Shown: positions 49,713-63,070 of the stretch, piece after piece | How positions within the stretch are numbered: position 1 is the stretch's first letter | Layout of the letters: the number at the start of each line of letters is the position of its first letter | NCBI RefSeq assembly: GCF_029168945.1 | Contig: NC_083604.1 | Span: forward strand, 45,255,686-45,319,685 | DNA: 64,000 bases | Direction: 5' to 3' | Origin: Cannabis sativa | Lineage: Eukaryota > Streptophyta > Magnoliopsida > Rosales > Cannabaceae | The notes under the pieces: generated by a model | The model's database searches: none | Seen by the model: the letters and a program-made list of their open reading frames with translations, nothing else | Told to the model about the DNA's origin: nothing | Made by a program: the position numbers and the translations under genes

Positions 49713-52573
49713 TGTAATATCCAAATTAAAATAGTATTTAATTTTTCTTGGGATATTAATAGTGGGAGGATAATACTCTCATTTATTTGTGTTGTTAGCG
49801 AGTAGAGATTATTACTTAGAGTAGTTGTACCAATTTTTTAAAGAAAGTTAAAGTTGTATTAACTATGAAAATAAAATATTATGATATTTTTATAAGTAGA
49901 TAATCGTTTAATTAAAGCCCGATATGAAAATCCATTAGGGTTTTTATAATATATTTATTAGATTTGATTAATTGTATAAGTGGTATTAAATAATATTATT
50001 ATTTCATTAATGTTAGAAAATTCGTAAGTTTAGAGAAATTCACAAGTTTAGAAACTGTTTTACTAAAATGACCATATCTAGAGTTTTATAACTCCTATTG
50101 AGGTGATTTTAGTGGCGTTGGAAAGATAATTCAAAGATCTATAAATTTTGTAGAAATAGCTATATCATAATTCGTAATTTTTCTAGATTAAAATTAAGTC
50201 CTAAAGTTACGAGATTGAGAGCTTACAATTTAAACTTAAAAGTTAGATATTTGTTTATTTAATAATTTATCATATTATTATTGTTATTATGTTATTATTA
50301 TAATTATTCAAACTAAACCTAATCAGAGTCAGATAGTATAGGTTTCCTTCAACCCTAAAATTATATCGTTCTTTTCTTCCCATGAGCAAGACTAACCCTA
50401 AAATTTTCAAGTTATCTTTCCATTACATCCTTAGCCAAATCTATACCTCTCTTCACTCTCATCTTTGATCACCATCATCTTATGTCTATCGATCCAAGCA
50501 GCTTGATGTATTTGAGGTAAGAAACTCTACATTTACTAATTTATTGATCACAATAGGAGAATATTCGTAGGTCTCCTTTTCTTATTTTTCAGAATGAAAC
50601 ATGTCTCAGTAAAACTATCATATCTCTTTAAATACTCATCCGATTCTCACAATCTTGGTGTCTATAGAAAGCTTATTAAATTTTTCATAATTCTTATGAA
50701 GAAAGGTTTTACTGAATCGAAATTTATCTATGTCAAAAATTAGTATTTCTACGCTGTTTATTGTAAATCGTTTTTCATATTTTCTATATAAGTTGTCTCA
50801 GTAAAATCTGAATATCTCTCTGAATAATGATCTGATTCTAGCAATCTTGATACCGTTGAAAAGATAATTGAATGTTCTAAATGTTTTATGAAGAAACCAT
50901 TCACCAATTATTGATTAATATAAGTCAAAATTATTGTTTTATTGCTGTAGTTTGAAATCCATTTGTTTCAGGATTTCTAAAAAAACTGTTTCGGTATAAT
51001 ATCTATATCTCTTACGTTATAACTCCGATTTTAAAGATTTTAGTGTCATTAGAAAGGGAATTCGATTTTCTAAAACTTTTATGAAGAGAGTATTTTTTGA
51101 TTTGGAATATTTCAGTATCAAAACTTTGTATTTCTGATATCTCCTGTGATTCGTTACTCCATATTCCTTCTCAGAAATAGTTTCAGTAAAACTATCATAA
51201 CTCCCTCAGTTTTAATCTATTTTTAATGATCTATATATCGTTGGAAATATAATTGAATTTCCTATAATTTTTATGAAGGAAACTTTCACTGAATTCGTGT
51301 AGTTATTTGTCAAAAATAGGGTTCTTTCTGCTTTACTGTACGAGTGCGAATTTTAATGATAGGGCCTTGACCTATGTGTTGTTATACGTAGTAGTGACGA
51401 GATAACAACTCTTAAGCAGCGGCATTTGAGGTAAGGAAATTAGATAGTTTTGTATGTGTTTATCAGCATAAATTTAAACTCTTTATGTATTGAAATATGA
51501 TTTATGATTTGTTATTATGAATATGTATATGGTACTGAGAATGTGTGGTATGGACACAATATGAGTTTGTGAATTGATACATAGATTATGGTGGTATGAC
51601 TTGTATATGTTGTATGTTGTATTTGTATGTTTCAGGTTGTATGTTGTATGATGTATTTGTATGTTGCATGTTGTATGTTGTATGTTGTATGCTAACGTCT
51701 CGGGTAAAGTGGGGGACCATGGTGGGGTATGATACAGGATAAGGCCGTTGAATGTAGAGATACCCTACCCTGCATTTTACTGAGTCGTGTATGAGATTGT
51801 TATGGTGGGTATGATACAGTGATGTTACTGTTGAATATAGAGATACCCTATCCTATAACAATGGTAGGGTTGCATAGGCCCATGTTATTATATGGGCAGA
51901 TTAGGCCTAGGATATTGTAGGGTCAGGCTAGGCTCGGGTTATGTAAGTAATGGCTATGATATGCCAATGTTGTGATAATGACATTATTATTTATAGTATT
52001 GATATGATTATGTTATGAGTATGATACTGGAGTTATGATCTCTGTATATGTGTACGGTGTGAACAAATAGTATAGACCTATATGATAGAGGTTTCCATAT
52101 GTACAGTTATTTGGTTATAGTTATAAAAGAGCATGTATGATATTGCTAAAACTTAATAAATACATTAATGGTATGTGTGATATTATATGGTATTGTTTGA
52201 TAAGCATTTCCTTACTGAGCTTTTAGCTCACCCCCTTACTTTCCCCCTACAGGTATTAGACAGGGAAGTATGTATAGTGAGCAGGGTCAGTTCTGGTACG
52301 TATACTGTGAGTGGCTACGGATAGACAAACGATCTAGGACGCCGGGGGTGCCTGTTTTATTTTAAGCAGTTGATAAATCTAACACAGTGGAATGCATTAT
52401 TTAAAATTATTTACTTACTGTATCTTGTTTTATAAATGAAGGATCCTTCTCTGTTGCATTTTGATTTTTTTTAAAATCCACTGTTGTATTTAAATTATTC
52501 TTTTTTTCATCTTTTCAAATTATGCATGAAAATAGTATTTTTGTAAAATAAGGCAAAATATCGGGGCGTCACA
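49713..52573 (+). repeat. left LTR of the LARD-like element
   Basis: Internally it holds five degenerate modules of about 190 bases (from about 50054, 50599, 50790, 50985 and 51180), a TTGTATG-rich tract near 51610-51690, and a splice-acceptor-like CCCCCTACAGGTATTAG near 52243 common to plant gypsy LTRs. A small open frame at the LTR end has no coding significance I can support. Confidence 0.93.
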
Positions 52574-52575
52574 GT

Positions 52576-52588
52576 TGGTATCAGAGCC
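52576..52588 (+). other. primer binding site
   Basis: TGGTATCAGAGCC, two bases after the LTR, complementary to initiator methionine tRNA. Confidence 0.92.
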
Positions 52589-55500
52589 GATCGTCCGTTA
52601 GCCCGAAGGATACTCACGGTATACATACAGAAGACTAAAAAAGATCCCTCTCAGTATTATGTAAGTGTTAGTTTTAATTTTCTTGGTATTGCCATTAATA
52701 GTCTTATATGTGATACATAGATTTTTTTATTTTATTTAAATATGTTAGTTTTAATTTTCTTGGTATTGCCATTAATCGTCTTATATGTGATACATAGATT
52801 TTTTTTATTTAAATATGTTTCTTAGAATTAGAGCCTCATCTGAGGTGGTGCTTAGAGACATCAATAGTACCCTCTATCTTTTATGATTGATTACACTTTT
52901 TAGGAAGAAGATGTATAGGTTTATATTTCTTTATTGTCTTGAATTGAACTAGGAAGGACCGTGTTCCTTTCTTGAAAATTTAGAATAAATTATATTAGGA
53001 GTTCATAAGACTTTATTTGATAAATAGAATATTACTAGTTAAGCTCGACAACATTAAGTTTAGATATGTACATAGAATCTTCTCTTCCAATAATTGAACT
53101 CTTTTGTTTCTTTTAAATCAACCTTTCTTGTAAGAGCTCACACATGAAACTAGAAGATCAGTTAGAATCAATGAAAAAGGAACAACCAATAGAGGTGGGG
53201 GCTAAGGATGTGTGTTCCGTTGACCCACAGATGGTTGATGTTCCAAAGAAACCAATAGTAGTTAAGGCTAACGATCTAATAGAGGCCTTGGAAGAAATAC
53301 GAGCATGACTGAGACGATTTGTTGAAGAGTTTTCATAGGATCAGCGCCATAGATCACCAACACTAGTAGTGCAACTTGAGGCACATAATAAAATCTACCA
53401 ATAGCTAACTAAATACCGATGCATAGGATTGTACCTGTCTACAAATGGTTAAAGAAACAGTCCCCACAGCAAGTTATGAAAGAAAGCCGAACCTATAGGA
53501 AGTAGGTAATGGCTTAGGATAGTTGATGCTATACTAGACTGGGACAGGGCATTTCACCAAACTCGATTATTAAGAAGATGAAAAAATATATCTTTAAGGA
53601 AAAGTACTATCCTGATGGATGTTTTATAAGTTACACACTCCTAAGTTAGATAGTAAGAAGTATGTATGTGAAGACTTTAGAGATAAGTTTGTTATAGAAA
53701 TTAGTCCAAGGAGGACAATGCCAGAATCTAAGATAAGAAGTTAGAGAGTAGACCGCAAATTCAAAACTTGAGGAAAAGGAGAAATTTACATTCAGGGTGA
53801 CATCCCTAGATTCCAATATTCATCGATACAACAACAACTGTGTGGAGCATCACTCAAGGAGGAGAGGTTTGGAAAGCCTCACTTAGGGATGAGAGACAAG
53901 TGAGACACAACTAAGACTAAAGTGACATGTCTTGGAGAATTTTATGGCATGGAAAGGACGATACTGGTTTCAAAGAAGTGTTGGGATTATTAAATTCTCA
54001 GGCAACATACATGGATTCAAGGAACAACATAATCAAATGATACTACAATCTACTTATGATTCATGGAAAATAGCATAAGTATGTTGGAGTGTCACCGCAA
54101 AGAGAATTGAGAGGTAAACTTTCAATGAGTGCCAATTTTTGGTTAAAGAGGTGGCATTTTAGGTCTTATAGTGCTCAAGAAGAGAATGACAACAAATCTC
54201 TTAGAAAGATAAAGCCATTAAGATCTAAGAATTTTGACAAGTATTAGGAGATTTTCTCGACCTGGAAGGCTAGTCATGGGGACTTTTAGATGGACTTTCC
54301 AAAGTCAGAATACTCCATTAACAAACGTCTATACAAACAATTGAAGATCATCCAACTAGAAGTGGGGAAATAAGAAGAAAAGAACAAGATAGGTATTGAT
54401 AATTTGGTTGCGCTTGGATATAAAATGAACTGCATAAATTAAGTATCAACTTGTGCTTAAAGGTAGTATGGGAAGTAAGAATCAAAGATCCCTGACGAAG
54501 GAATTATAAATAGTGAGTCTCTAGTAGTAAATCAAATACAAGTGGGGGTATAGGAGGTATAATAGTGATGGACAGAGTAAGGTCTGTTCGGCATAGTTTG
54601 TCAATTATATATATAGTATCCTTACCCTAATAACTTGGTTGATCAATACATTATGAGATAGGTATGGTTGACTTATTGTTAAAAGTCAACGAAAAGTAAA
54701 TAGTTGGGTTACGATAACCCATGGTAGGGTTGAAGTTATTTTAAAGGGGTTATTAGTGCGTTTTTTTAAATACATATATGGTATAGTCTTAAGTAAATAA
54801 TCAGTATAAGAATGTATGTTTCAGAGATTTGGAAGTTTTAGAGGTACAATTAAGAAGTTAACATATATTTTGGCGAACTAAAAAGAAGTGCAAGATACAT
54901 GGCATAAATATGGCTGGAATAATCAATGGTATGACAAGTATGAAGTTATGTGATACCTCATATAGATAGTATTATAGAAGAAGTGATCATTGAACAAAAC
55001 TATAAATTTATCAAGATTACAGATTTGGCCATTATCGTAAAGTATCACAAAAGTAGACAAAAGTTATGTAAAACTAGCTAATCTCATAATTAAGTCGACT
55101 TGATTGACAGAGTATTGGAGGACCGGGAACTAGAGGAGAGATTAGCATATAAGATACAATGAAGTGGTAAAAGAATCAAGAGACTACAATAGGAATTAAA
55201 GTCTATGCTATCCAGGAAATAAGGACAAGTGCAACGAGCATACTCCTAAATAAGTTATATCCAATACCGATTGGTGGCTTAATGGATCATTAAAATTATA
55301 TAAAAGGAATTTTAAAGGGCACAAGTGATTATTTTCCTGCGTCATGGGACTATTATTTATCATTGCTAAAGTAATAACCACGAAACTATAATAATGGAAT
55401 TGTAGCTTTATGGAGGAAATTAAGTTTTATGTGCATAATAACATTCAACGAAAGAGTGGGAACAATTAAAGAGAAGTTTGCATAAGGTCTTCTAACCTAC

Positions 55501-55884
55501 TCTTTGTTGTTTGTTATTTTATTTTATTTTATTATTTTTTTTTTGTATTGTATAATGTGTTCTCAAGTGACGTGTAAGGATGTTCATATGAGAATAAATA
55601 GTTTTACTCTTAATGGCATGTAAGGATGTTCATAAGAGAAGGAAAACTTTTATAACATTACGAGCATGCAATTGTAGGAGCATGTTTTGTTATTAAGTAA
55701 AGTATAGTAGAATAATAATTTTTAAATAAAGGAGTGTATTAAATGTGATATCATTTTACCGATAAGACAAACATTACATACATGACTATTGGGTTCATGT
55801 GGTAGAAGAAGAGGTAATGTGGTAGGTAGAAGACACAATACCCTGAGTGTTGGTAAGTTAAATTTTGAGGACGAAATTTCTTTT
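52589..55884 (+). pseudogene. decayed gypsy interior
   Basis: Short remnants of gag-like text occur near 53140-53330 (EDQLESMKKEQPIEVGAKD-like frame, then a stop). Further on all frames are broken and no YxDD or integrase motif could be confirmed. A direct repeat of about 80 bases lies at 52670-52810 (GTTAGTTTTAATTTTCTTGG twice). Confidence 0.6.
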
Positions 55885-55897
55885 AAGGAGGGTAGAA
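55885..55897 (+). other. polypurine tract
   Basis: AAGGAGGGTAGAA-like purine run immediately before the right LTR, preceded by GAGGACGAAATTTC, a phrase typical of gypsy elements. Confidence 0.8.
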
Positions 55898-58760
55898 TGT
55901 AATATCCAAATTAAAATAGTATTTAATTTTTCTTGGGATATTAATAGTGGGAGGATAATAATCTCATTTATTTGTGTTGTTAGCGAGTAGAGATTATTAC
56001 TTAGAGTAGTTGTACCAATTTTTTAAAGAAAGTTAAAGTTGTATTAACTATGAAAATAAAATATTATGATATTTTTATAAGTAGATAATCGTTTAATTAA
56101 AGCCCGATATGAAAATCCATTAGGGTTTTTATAATATATTTATTAGATTTGATTAATTGTATAAGTGGTATTAAATAATATTATTATTTCATTAATGTTA
56201 GAAAATTCGTAAGTTTAGAGAAATTCACAAGTTTAGAAACTGTTTTACTAAAATGACCATATCTAGAGTTTTGTAACTCCGATTGAGGTGATTCTAGTGG
56301 CGTTGGAAAGATAATTCAAAGATCTATAAATTTTGTAGAAATAGCTATATCATAATTTGTAATTTTTCTAGGTCAAAATTAAGCCCTAAAGTTACGAGAT
56401 TGAGAGCTTACAGTTTAAATTTAAAAGTTAGATATTTGTTTATTTAATAATTTATCATATTATTTTTGTTATTATGTTATTATTATAATTATTCATAAAA
56501 CTAAACCTAATAAGAGTCAGATAGTATAGGTTTCCTTCAACCCTAAAATTATATCGTTCTTTTCTTCACATGAGCAAGACTAACCCTAAAATTTTCAAGT
56601 TATCTTTCCATTACATCCTTAGCCAAATCTATACCTCTCTTCACTCTCATCTTTGATCACCATCATCTTATGTCTATCGATCCAAGCAGCTTGATGTATT
56701 TGAGGTAAGAAACTCTATATTTACTAATTTATTGATCACAATAGGAGAATATTCGTAGGTCTCCTTTTCTTATTTTTCAGAATGAAACATGTCTCAGTAA
56801 AACTATCATATCTCTTTAAATACTCATCCGATTCTCGCAATCTTGGTGTCTATAGAGAGATTATTAAATTTTCCATAATTCTTATGAAGAAAGGTTTTAC
56901 TGAATCTAAATTTATCTATGTCAAAAATTAATATTTCTACGCTGTTTATTGTAAATCGTTTTTCATATTTTCTATATAAGTTGTCTCAGTAAAATCCAAA
57001 TATCTCTCTGAATAATGATCCGATTCTAGCAATCTTGATACCGTTGAAAAGATAATTGAATGTTCTAAATGTTTTATGAAGAAACCATTCACCAATTATT
57101 GATTAATATAAGTCAAAATTATTGTTTTATTGCTGTAGTTTGAAATCCATTTGTTTCAGGATTTCTAAAAAAACTGTTTCGGTATAATATCTATATCTCT
57201 TACGTTATAACTCCGATTTTAAAGATTTTAGTGTCATTAGAAAGGGAATTCGATTTTCTAAAACTTTTATGAAGAGAGTATTTTCTGATTTGGAATATTT
57301 CAGTATCAAAACTTTGTATTTCCGATGTCTCCTGTGATTCGTTACTCCATATTCCTTCTCAGAAATAGTTTCAGTAAAACTATCAGAACTCCCTCAGTTT
57401 TAATCTATTTTTAATGATCTATATATCGTTCGAAAGATAATTGAATTTCCTATAATTTTTATGAAGGAAACTTTCACTGAATTCGTGTAGTTATTAGTCA
57501 AAAATAGTGTTCTTTCTGCTGTACTGTACGAGTGCGAATTTTAATGATAGGGCCTTGACCCATGTGTTGTTATAGGTAGTAGTGACGAGATAACAAGTCT
57601 TAAGCAGCGGGATTTGAAGTAAGGAAATTAGATAGTTTTGTATGTGTTTATCTGCATAAATTAAACTCTTTATGTATTGAAATATGATTTATGATTTGTT
57701 CTTATGAATATGTATATGGTACTGAGAATGTGTGGTATGGACACAATATGAGTTTGTGAATTGATACATAGATTATGGTGGTATGACTTGTATATGTTGT
57801 ATGTTGTATTTGTATGTTTCAGGTTGTATGTTGTATTATGTATTTGTATGTTGCATGTTGTATGTTGTATGTTGTATGCTAACGTCTCAGGTAAAGTGGG
57901 GGACCATGGTGGGGTATGATACAAGATAAGGCCGTTGATTGTAGAGATACCTTACCCTGCATTTTACTGAGTCGTGTATGAGATTGTTATGGTGGGTATG
58001 ATACAGTGATGTTACTGTTGAATATAGAGATACCCTATCCTATAACAATGGTAGGGCTTCATAGGCCCATGTTATTATATGGGCAGATTAGGCCTAGGAT
58101 ATTGTAGGGTCAGGCTAGGCCCGAGTTATGTAAGTAATGGCTATGATATGCCAATGTTGTGATAATGACATTATTATTTATAGTATTGATATGATTATGT
58201 TATGAGTATGATACTGGAGTTATGATCTCTGTATATGTTTACGGTGTGAACAAATAGTATAGACCTATATGATAAAGGTTTCCATATGTACAGTTATTTG
58301 GTTATAGTTATAAAAGAGCATGTATGATATTGCTAAAACTTAATAAATACATTAATGGTATGTGTGATATTATATGGTATTGTTTGATAAGCATTTCCTT
58401 ACTGAGCTTTTAGCTCACCCCTTTACTTTCCCCCTACAGGTATTAGACAGGGAAGTATGTATAGTGAGCAGGGTCAGTTCTGGTACGTATACTGTGAGTG
58501 GCTACGGACAGGCAAACGATCTAGGACGCCGGGGGTGCCTGTTTTATTTTAAGCAGTTGATAAATCTAACACAGTGGAATGCATTATTTAAAATTATTTA
58601 CTTACTGTATCTTGTTTTATAAATGAAGGATCCTTCTCTGTTGCATTTTGATTTTTTTTAAAATCCACTGTTGTATTTAAATTATTCTTTTTTTCATCTT
58701 TTCAAATTATGCATGAAAATAGTATTTTTGTAAAATAAGGCAAAATATCGGGGCGTCACA
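55898..58760 (+). repeat. right LTR of the LARD-like element
   Basis: Full-length match to 49713-52573 with scattered substitutions and very small indels, ending GGGGCGTCACA. Confidence 0.93.
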
Positions 58761-59059
58761 CATCAATTGATGAACAGCTAGATGTTGCATATACAATATT
58801 TATCTTTCGAGATCTAACATTATTATGTTAGTCTAATGGTGAAAATCCATTAGGGATTTATCTCATTAGAAAAACAAACCAAGTTAGACCAACAATGAAG
58901 ATTCGAAATTAAACTACAATTTAATAACAGAAAATAACATGGTTTAATACAAATTCATACACAATTCAGAAATTATGAAGCACATAGCAAGTAGAAATGA
59001 CAAGTGAAAATACTAAAACATACAATCCTAAATAATTTCCAAGGGTTTCAACAAACTGA

Positions 59060-59275
59060 TATCAGTGTCCCGTTTAGGCGAGAGTCAAAGCTACCATTCA
59101 TTGAATAGAGTTGTCAGCTCATCTAAAATGATCAACATTCTAGCAACCTTTTATTCGATCAAGATTGGTATCCGCGTTGTCCCGTTTAGGCGAGAGTCAA
59201 GGCTATTCTATCTTATGAGCTTCCACCATTTTTTCATATTCTTGCTAGTCTTATACAGTCGCCACCATTAGGGTG
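59060..59275. repeat. two-copy repeat with a 22-base exact core
   Basis: A 22-base phrase (59067-59088 and 59179-59200) occurs twice, 112 bases apart, each with CCATT- and TTCATTGAATAG/TTATTCGATC-like flanks. Confidence 0.85.
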
Positions 59276-61647
59276 ATCATAAACTATATAAAAAACTTAC
59301 AAGATTACTTATCTTTCGAGATTAAACGGTGCTAACTTGCCAATGAACGTTCCTCCATTAGGGATGATTACTCACTAAAACAAAAGCTATGTAAAACCAA
59401 CAATGGAGATCGAATATCTTTATAATAAAGCTCATTATTTAATGAAGGGTTGTATTTTCTTTTAATATTTATTTTAATCAATTTATTTTAAATATATATT
59501 TATTTAATTAAAATTTCCAATTTAGAATAAAATATTTTAAATATAAATTTTAATGTAATATTTATAAATTATACTTAGATGGATACGAAAATAATGTGAA
59601 TTATTTCCATCTTAGTAATAATTTCCATAAATATTTAGAAAATTATTCAATTCAAGTTGTTTGAAAATTAATTTAAATTAATTTACAACTCAAATTTAAT
59701 TTTCTATAAATATATATTGCATTTTCGAAAATGCTTTAAAATAAAATAAAATAAATCCTGGAAAATTACTCTAATTTTATGTTGGCCCAAAATTAATAAA
59801 AATTAATTTTCAACAAAAAATTATAATTCTCCTATTTAATTAAATATCTAAGAAAAATTTCAAATATTTAAGTATCATGATTAAAAATCAATTTAAATAT
59901 TAATTTTCTATTTAATTAAATACACTAGAAAAATACTTCAAGCAAAACAGATAATATCTATCTAGATTTTCATCAACTAAATAATTCAATTTCTAATTAT
60001 AATATATTTTAGTTCATTTATTTTAATTAATCATTAAATGAAAAAATTATTGATTTAAGTTGGTCCAAAATTAAATAAATAATTTTCAACTTTAATCTAT
60101 TTTTCAAATAAAATTCGAAATTTCTACATTAAAGAAATGTAATTTTGAAATTTTTGGAAATGATTAATAAAATAAAATAAAATATATTTTGAAAATTATT
60201 CATCTTTAAGTTATTCTGAAATAAGATTCCAAACTTAAGATAATTTTCAACTTTAATTAAATAACATGAAAATAACAATATTTAAGTATCATTATTAAAA
60301 ATCAACTTAGATATTGAATTTTCAATTTAATTAAATGTATTAAATTCAAGAAATAAATAATTAAGTATAGAGGAAACTTAATTATTGATTCTGGTTTAAT
60401 ACTAGGAAAATATTCTAAACTTAGATTGTACCAAAATTAATTATGAGACAATTAATTTCACAATCAATGATATTTTCCTATTTAATATTAGAAATAATAA
60501 TTAATACTAGAAATAACTATCTAGAATATATCATTAACTAAGTGTTTTTCTAAAATTAACTTTAAAATATTAAATGAAAAATAAATTTCATATATTTTAA
60601 ATGTTAATTATGTTGCTAATTCAAATTTAATTAGGTTAGACTAATATAATTAACCTAATACAATTATTTAGATAAGGCAAATGAGCCTTCACAATTGGGG
60701 TAGTTCATGTGAGGGGGAGCTGGGTTCAGTATGTCGTACCCACTTCAATTGGCCCCCAACTCTCACACAAGACCCAAAAGAGAGGAATTTAACCTTAAAA
60801 TAAACAATTGTTATTCATTGAATAAGCCCAAATCTAATTGGGCCTAAATGAATTTCCATATGTCAAAATTTATTTTAGCAACCTAGTCCATTTACTTAGT
60901 AAAAACTTAAATGCGCTTCCTATATGCATCTAAGCCCAATAGCAAACATATAGGCTCACACAGGTCAAATGATTTGGATGGGCCCTATCATGTTTTTAGG
61001 TTTACACAGATGAAAGAAGTACAAAATTTACCTGTTACAAATTATTTATAAGATCTATCGTCAATTGGACTATGATTAAAATCAGATCATTGGATCTGTC
61101 AACAAGTTAATCATACCAATTAAGATCAGATAAATAATAGGTTTGTTAAAAAGTTTTTGAATAAACAATATAAAATAAACAAACATTGTCCATGTAACAG
61201 ATGTGAAATAAGATATTAATATAATTAAATTATTATTCTTAAACTAACCAAATAAAGGGAACTAATTTTAAAATATCTAGGTTTATTTAGATCACATTAA
61301 ATTAAATATCTAATAAGATCAATGATTTGAAAGGAAAGAATCTTCAATATCACTTTCAGATCTTATAATTTAATAAACCAATTTTAAAATAGATTTGGTT
61401 AGATAATTATTATTTTAGGAATAAAATAATAAATGAATAATAATTACCATAATTATATGTCAAAATATCTCAAATTAAGCAACATTCAAATCTCTACAAA
61501 ATATCTATGTTATTTAAATATTTAAGATATGATTTATAAATTTCTAATAAGAAAAAAATGATATATATATAGAAAAAATATCATTTTTAAACTTATAATT
61601 TATAAATAATTAAATATTTAACAAAATAACAAATTTTGAATTTGAAA

Positions 61648-62456
61648 GGGAATTTTGATTTTATATACTTAAAAAATAAAAAAATTTTATTATTAAACCA
61701 AAAACTTAAAACCTAAAAAAACTATACCTTTTTTTTCAAAACCCCAAAAATACCCCCTCACAATTCTCTCTCTGCATCATCTCTCTCTCTATCTCACATC
61801 CCAGCCGCCACCCTCACCACCACCTCCATTCTCCGAACTCCGACCCTCACCGCCACCTCCGACCACCCGCACTAACACCCCGATCCAGCCCCACTCTCTT
61901 AGACCGCCCAAAATTGCACCCCGAAAGTCGCAGAAAAAAAAAAAAATTGGTCCCGTTCGATGGTCGGACCATGGGTCCGATGGGGTCCGACCAAATCGGA
62001 CCCATCGGACCCATGGTCCGACCATCGGACGGGACCAATTTTTCTCTCTGAAATCGCAGAAAAAAAAAAAATTGGTCCCGTCCGATGGTCGGACCATGGG
62101 TCCGACCATCGGACGGGACCAATTTTTTTTTTCCTGCGATTTCAGAGAGAAGAAGAGAGAGTGGGCTTTCGGGGTGCGACTTTTGGGCGGTCCGAGAGAG
62201 TGGGGTTGGGTCGGGGTGTTGGTGCGGGTGGTCGGAGGTGGCGGTGAGGGTTGGAGGTCGGAGAATGGAAGTCGGAGGTGGTGGTGAGAGTGGCGGCTGG
62301 GATGTGAGATAGAGAGAGAGAGAGATGATGCAGAGAGAGAATTGTGAGGGGGTATTTTTGGGATTTTGAAAAAAAATGTATAGTTTTTTTAGGGTTTAAG
62401 TTTTAGGTTTAATAATAAATTTTTTTATTTTTTAAGTATATAAAATCAAAATTCCC
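61648..62456. mobile_element. foldback (long inverted repeat) DNA transposon
   Basis: The 809-base element is an imperfect palindrome over nearly its whole length. Left end GGGAATTTTGATTTTATATA; right end its inverse, TATATAAAATCAAAATTCCC. Flanks are ATTTGAAA at 61640-61647 and ATTTGAAA at 62457-62464, a perfect 8-bp target duplication as left by hAT-type transposases. The arms of about 290 bases include CCCTCACAATTCTCTCTCTG and its inverse. The centre has nested palindromes of GGTCGGACCATGGGTCCGAC type. All open frames across it are artefacts of the repeat. Confidence 0.9.
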
Positions 62457-62869
62457 ATTTGAAAATATTACGGTAAGTATATCTATAAAAATATCTATGT
62501 TAATTTCAAATTTATTAATTATTTAATTTGTCATATAAGATAATTTTAATATAATATTTTAAATAAAAACACAAAGTTATCTTTTAATTTAAAATATCTT
62601 AAATATCAAAATATCTAATCTTATAATTAAATAATAAATAAATATTAAAGAAGTTAACAAATTTTTAAATCTGACCATAATAGGAAATATTTAAAATTGG
62701 AAACATTCCAAAAAAAAAATATTTAAAAATTGGAAAAATTCCAAATTGAAAATATTTAAAATTGGAAACATTTCAATTTAGAAATATTTAAAAAAGGAAA
62801 AAATGAATTTCGGGAAACAAAACCATGAAAAAATTAGATTTTTGGGAAAAAACAACAAAAATCGCAGCT

Positions 62870-63070
62870 TTTGGGAAACTGCCAAGGATTGGGCGTGAAA
62901 CAGGCTGCACGCAGCCTTCATGCGCGCGCGGAGGGGAGGGACTGTCGAGGATCTTCGGCGCCTGCAGCATGCCTGACCGAGAAAACTCGGTCAGCTGCTG
63001 GGTGCGACTGGGCGGAGGTGCAAGGTGACACGGGCGTGTCACGCGCGCGCGATTGAGCACCCATGCATAC
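62870..63070. other. GC-rich, hairpin-forming patch
   Basis: This 200-base island is rich in CG dinucleotides in otherwise AT-rich DNA. It contains two perfect eight-pair hairpins: TGACCGAG-AAAA-CTCGGTCA (62974-62993) and GTGACACG-GG-CGTGTCAC (63025-63042), plus runs of GCGCGC. It lies about 280 bases from the primer site, in the leader of the reverse-strand retroelement. Confidence 0.7.

Larger units (their letters stand above)
49713..58760 (+). mobile_element. gypsy LARD-like retrotransposon
   Basis: Two LTRs of 2861 and 2863 bases (49713-52573 and 55898-58760) are nearly identical, differing at a few tens of positions. Left LTR is followed by TGGTATCAGAGCC (initiator Met primer site); AAGGAGGGTAGAA lies before the right LTR. 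LTR ends are TGTAATATCC and GGGGCGTCACA. The 3.3-kb interior has only fragments of gag-like text and no intact polymerase, so it is non-autonomous and LARD-like. The flanks AAAAC and CATCA do not match, which is odd for such a young-looking insertion. Confidence 0.88.

Noticed and set aside
52670..52810. Possible extra LTR pair from an 80-base direct repeat
   Set aside because: Copies are tandem within the interior next to the primer site, with no LTR ends; a local duplication is enough.
58374..58622. 82-codon open frame in the LTR
   Set aside because: It spans the splice-acceptor-like part of the LTR and is broken in the otherwise identical left LTR, so not a gene.
61789..62312. Several overlapping open frames with Asp-Gly-Thr-Asn-Phe-Phe and Gly-rich text
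   Set aside because: They read through the inverted repeat of the foldback element and mirror each other on both strands.
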